From positions 1 to 5,981 of the forward strand of contig JBCCFC010000877.1 of NCBI GenBank assembly GCA_039029935.1: 5,981 bases of DNA, in the 5' to 3' direction. Both the position numbers and the translations under genes were made by a program. Below, one piece after another: positions 4,743 to 5,981 of the stretch (its first letter is position 1; each line of letters starts with the position of its first letter). The notes beneath the pieces are model-generated. The model searched no databases. It worked only from the letters and a program-made list of their open reading frames with translations, and had not been told where the DNA came from. Source of the DNA: G039029935 sp039029935. Its GTDB lineage: Bacteria > Chloroflexota > Anaerolineae > Caldilineales > Caldilineaceae.

Positions 4743-5933
4743 TTGGCATCACTTACACAAGCCGAAACAAGACAACAAAATAGCGCGTATCATTATAACA
4801 CGAGCGATGAGGCTGGATATGTATCAGATACGATTACCAATGGTGAAGCGGAATCATACCAAGCAAATACTCATCGTGTACATGTACCATCCTCAAATCT
4901 ATTCATTGGTACAATCCATGCACAGATTTGGGTTGGAACATCCCCTTGGCGACTCACAGCCATCTGGTCTGTTTTAGCCGCATGTTTGGTCTTCTTTGGT
5001 CATAGCCAAAATGCCAATATTGATTTACAAACGCTTGGCACATTGGATTGGTCGACCATCGTTCTGTTTATTTTGCTGGTTGACCCATTGTGGAATGCAA
5101 TCTGGCGCTTTAGTGATGGTTCACGTGGGTTACTACGTGAGGAAAAACAAGAACAATCACCGAATCAAGATAGTACACACGCAGCCTCTCTGCAATTTTG
5201 GCTACCCTATTTGCGATCCAATTCCCCAGCGGCAAGGCTTTTTCAAGGAAGCACCAGCATGTCTGGGGACGCAAAGGATATGTTGCCTCTGCTGATCCGT
5301 GTTGTGTTGCCAACGTTATTGGTTACATTCGGTGTAGCCGTCATCCTTGGTCCTAGCGCCGTTGTCTGCACTGTGATTCTGGTCATATGTACGTTGATTG
5401 GGTGGATTTGCAAACAAACGCTCACCCTTTCTCCTTCATTTCTTTATAGCTTTGTTGCAATTGGGTTGCCTTGGTCGCTTACACTCCTACAATTGCAAAT
5501 ATTTTTTGAAGACCCAGCACGGCTGCTTGCCGTCCCCTCTTTTGCACAAGCATTTTCATCTACAGCGTTTTTACAGCTAGAGTCTAGCGCAACACAACTG
5601 CAACTTTTGTTGATTACACTGTGGGTATTGCATAGATGGGGCGAGCTGATGATAAAACCGAATGCTATTCAAAATCTGGGCGCAATGTGGGTACAAAATC
5701 CAGTGCGTTTTTTCTCACAAAATTTAGGCATTGGGTTGCTCGTGTTTACAGAGATAATGATCCTTGGTCTATTCGTTTATCTACAGGCTCTGTTATCGGT
5801 AGCACTATTGATCATCTTTTTTGTCCCAGTTTGGTTAAGCATTTATAACCGTCAATCACTGACTCGTGTATACATTTGGCCTTTGTTTGCCATGTTATTG
5901 AGCAGTCTTATACTGGGACAGTCACTTTTTTAA
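4743..5933 (+). CDS. Multi-pass membrane protein of unknown function
   Basis: 396 aa; I do not recognise the family. Residues 1-68 are polar and look disordered or cytosolic. Hydrophobic segments follow at about 71-86, 104-121, 181-201, 205-222, 234-254, 284-296 (weak), 328-347, 350-367 and 376-392, giving eight or nine membrane spans. A hydrophilic loop at 122-180 separates the first two spans from the rest. It contains charged REEKQEQ (132-138) and a repeated serine-rich stretch. Notable near-membrane motifs are VDPLWNAIWR (113-122) and HRWGELM (297-303). There is no ATP-binding or prenyltransferase DxxxD motif that I can see. The start is uncertain. TTG at 4743 is the only ATG/GTG/TTG codon available between the in-frame stop at 4680 and deep in the protein, and its upstream GGGCGG is a weak site. 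An ATT start at 4698 is conceivable. Confidence 0.75.
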   Translation: MASLTQAETRQQNSAYHYNTSDEAGYVSDTITNGEAESYQANTHRVHVPSSNLFIGTIHAQIWVGTSPWRLTAIWSVLAACLVFFGHSQNANIDLQTLGTLDWSTIVLFILLVDPLWNAIWRFSDGSRGLLREEKQEQSPNQDSTHAASLQFWLPYLRSNSPAARLFQGSTSMSGDAKDMLPLLIRVVLPTLLVTFGVAVILGPSAVVCTVILVICTLIGWICKQTLTLSPSFLYSFVAIGLPWSLTLLQLQIFFEDPARLLAVPSFAQAFSSTAFLQLESSATQLQLLLITLWVLHRWGELMIKPNAIQNLGAMWVQNPVRFFSQNLGIGLLVFTEIMILGLFVYLQALLSVALLIIFFVPVWLSIYNRQSLTRVYIWPLFAMLLSSLILGQSLF

Positions 5934-5952
5934 ATTGGGTCATCAGAATTTT

Positions 5953-5981
5953 ATGAGATTGGCAATCATAGGCATCGCTAT
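5953..5981 (+). CDS. Possible start of a gene running off the window (Rossmann-like N-terminus)
   Basis: An ATG 19 bp after the membrane protein stop opens a frame to the window edge that reads MRLAIIGIA. The pattern of a short basic start, hydrophobic strand and Gly is typical of the first beta strand of a nucleotide-binding Rossmann domain. Only nine residues are visible and no clear ribosome binding site precedes it, so this is a weak call. If real, the close spacing suggests co-transcription with the membrane protein. Confidence 0.3.

Noticed and set aside
4743..5933. UbiA-type prenyltransferase
   Set aside because: Span number would fit, but the two Asp-rich metal motifs of that family are not found.

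Overview
The window looks like ordinary bacterial chromosome, most plausibly from the Chloroflexota (Anaerolineae/Caldilineae/Ardenticatenia-like). This is an inference from three things seen in the sequence. The first is a lipoprotein with a long Thr-Pro linker after the lipobox. The second is the presence of 7- and 8-bp tandem repeats between and inside genes, a style common in that phylum. The third is the mid GC content with no strong codon bias. No rRNA, tRNA, CRISPR array or transposase gene is visible.

Layout. Positions 1-173 are an AT-rich leader with an 8-bp-stem hairpin. At 174-1013 (+) is a secreted lipoprotein of unknown function with a PsbP/DcrB-like C-terminal region. At 1014-1174 are a degenerate heptamer repeat and a strong 14-bp-stem hairpin. 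At 1175-2032 (+) is a divergent dihydroorotate-dehydrogenase-like TIM barrel that lacks the family's catalytic loop. Its coding sequence carries a GATTACA-type heptamer repeat and its stop codon lies inside a second heptamer tract (2015-2061). That tract is followed by an octamer tract (2063-2094). At 2123-3223 (+) is a complete ychF GTPase gene. A 148-bp imperfect inverted repeat (3220-3367) fills the junction where ychF meets the convergent gene at 3418-4224 (-), a sugar phosphate isomerase/epimerase-like TIM barrel. A 518-bp region (4225-4742) separates the divergent genes and holds several dyads. One is a 32-bp near-palindrome overlapping a candidate promoter. At 4743-5933 (+) is an unrecognised multi-pass membrane protein. 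A possible start of a further gene lies at 5953, cut by the window edge.

Functional links. The first three genes point the same way but are separated by 90-161 bp and by repeats or hairpins, so tight co-transcription is doubtful. Nothing in the sequence ties the genes into one pathway. I see no demonstrable new multi-gene system. The items most worth following are the long inverted repeat that contains the ychF stop codon, the catalytic-loop-less PyrD homologue eroded by heptamer repeats, and the promoter-overlapping palindrome in front of the unknown membrane protein.
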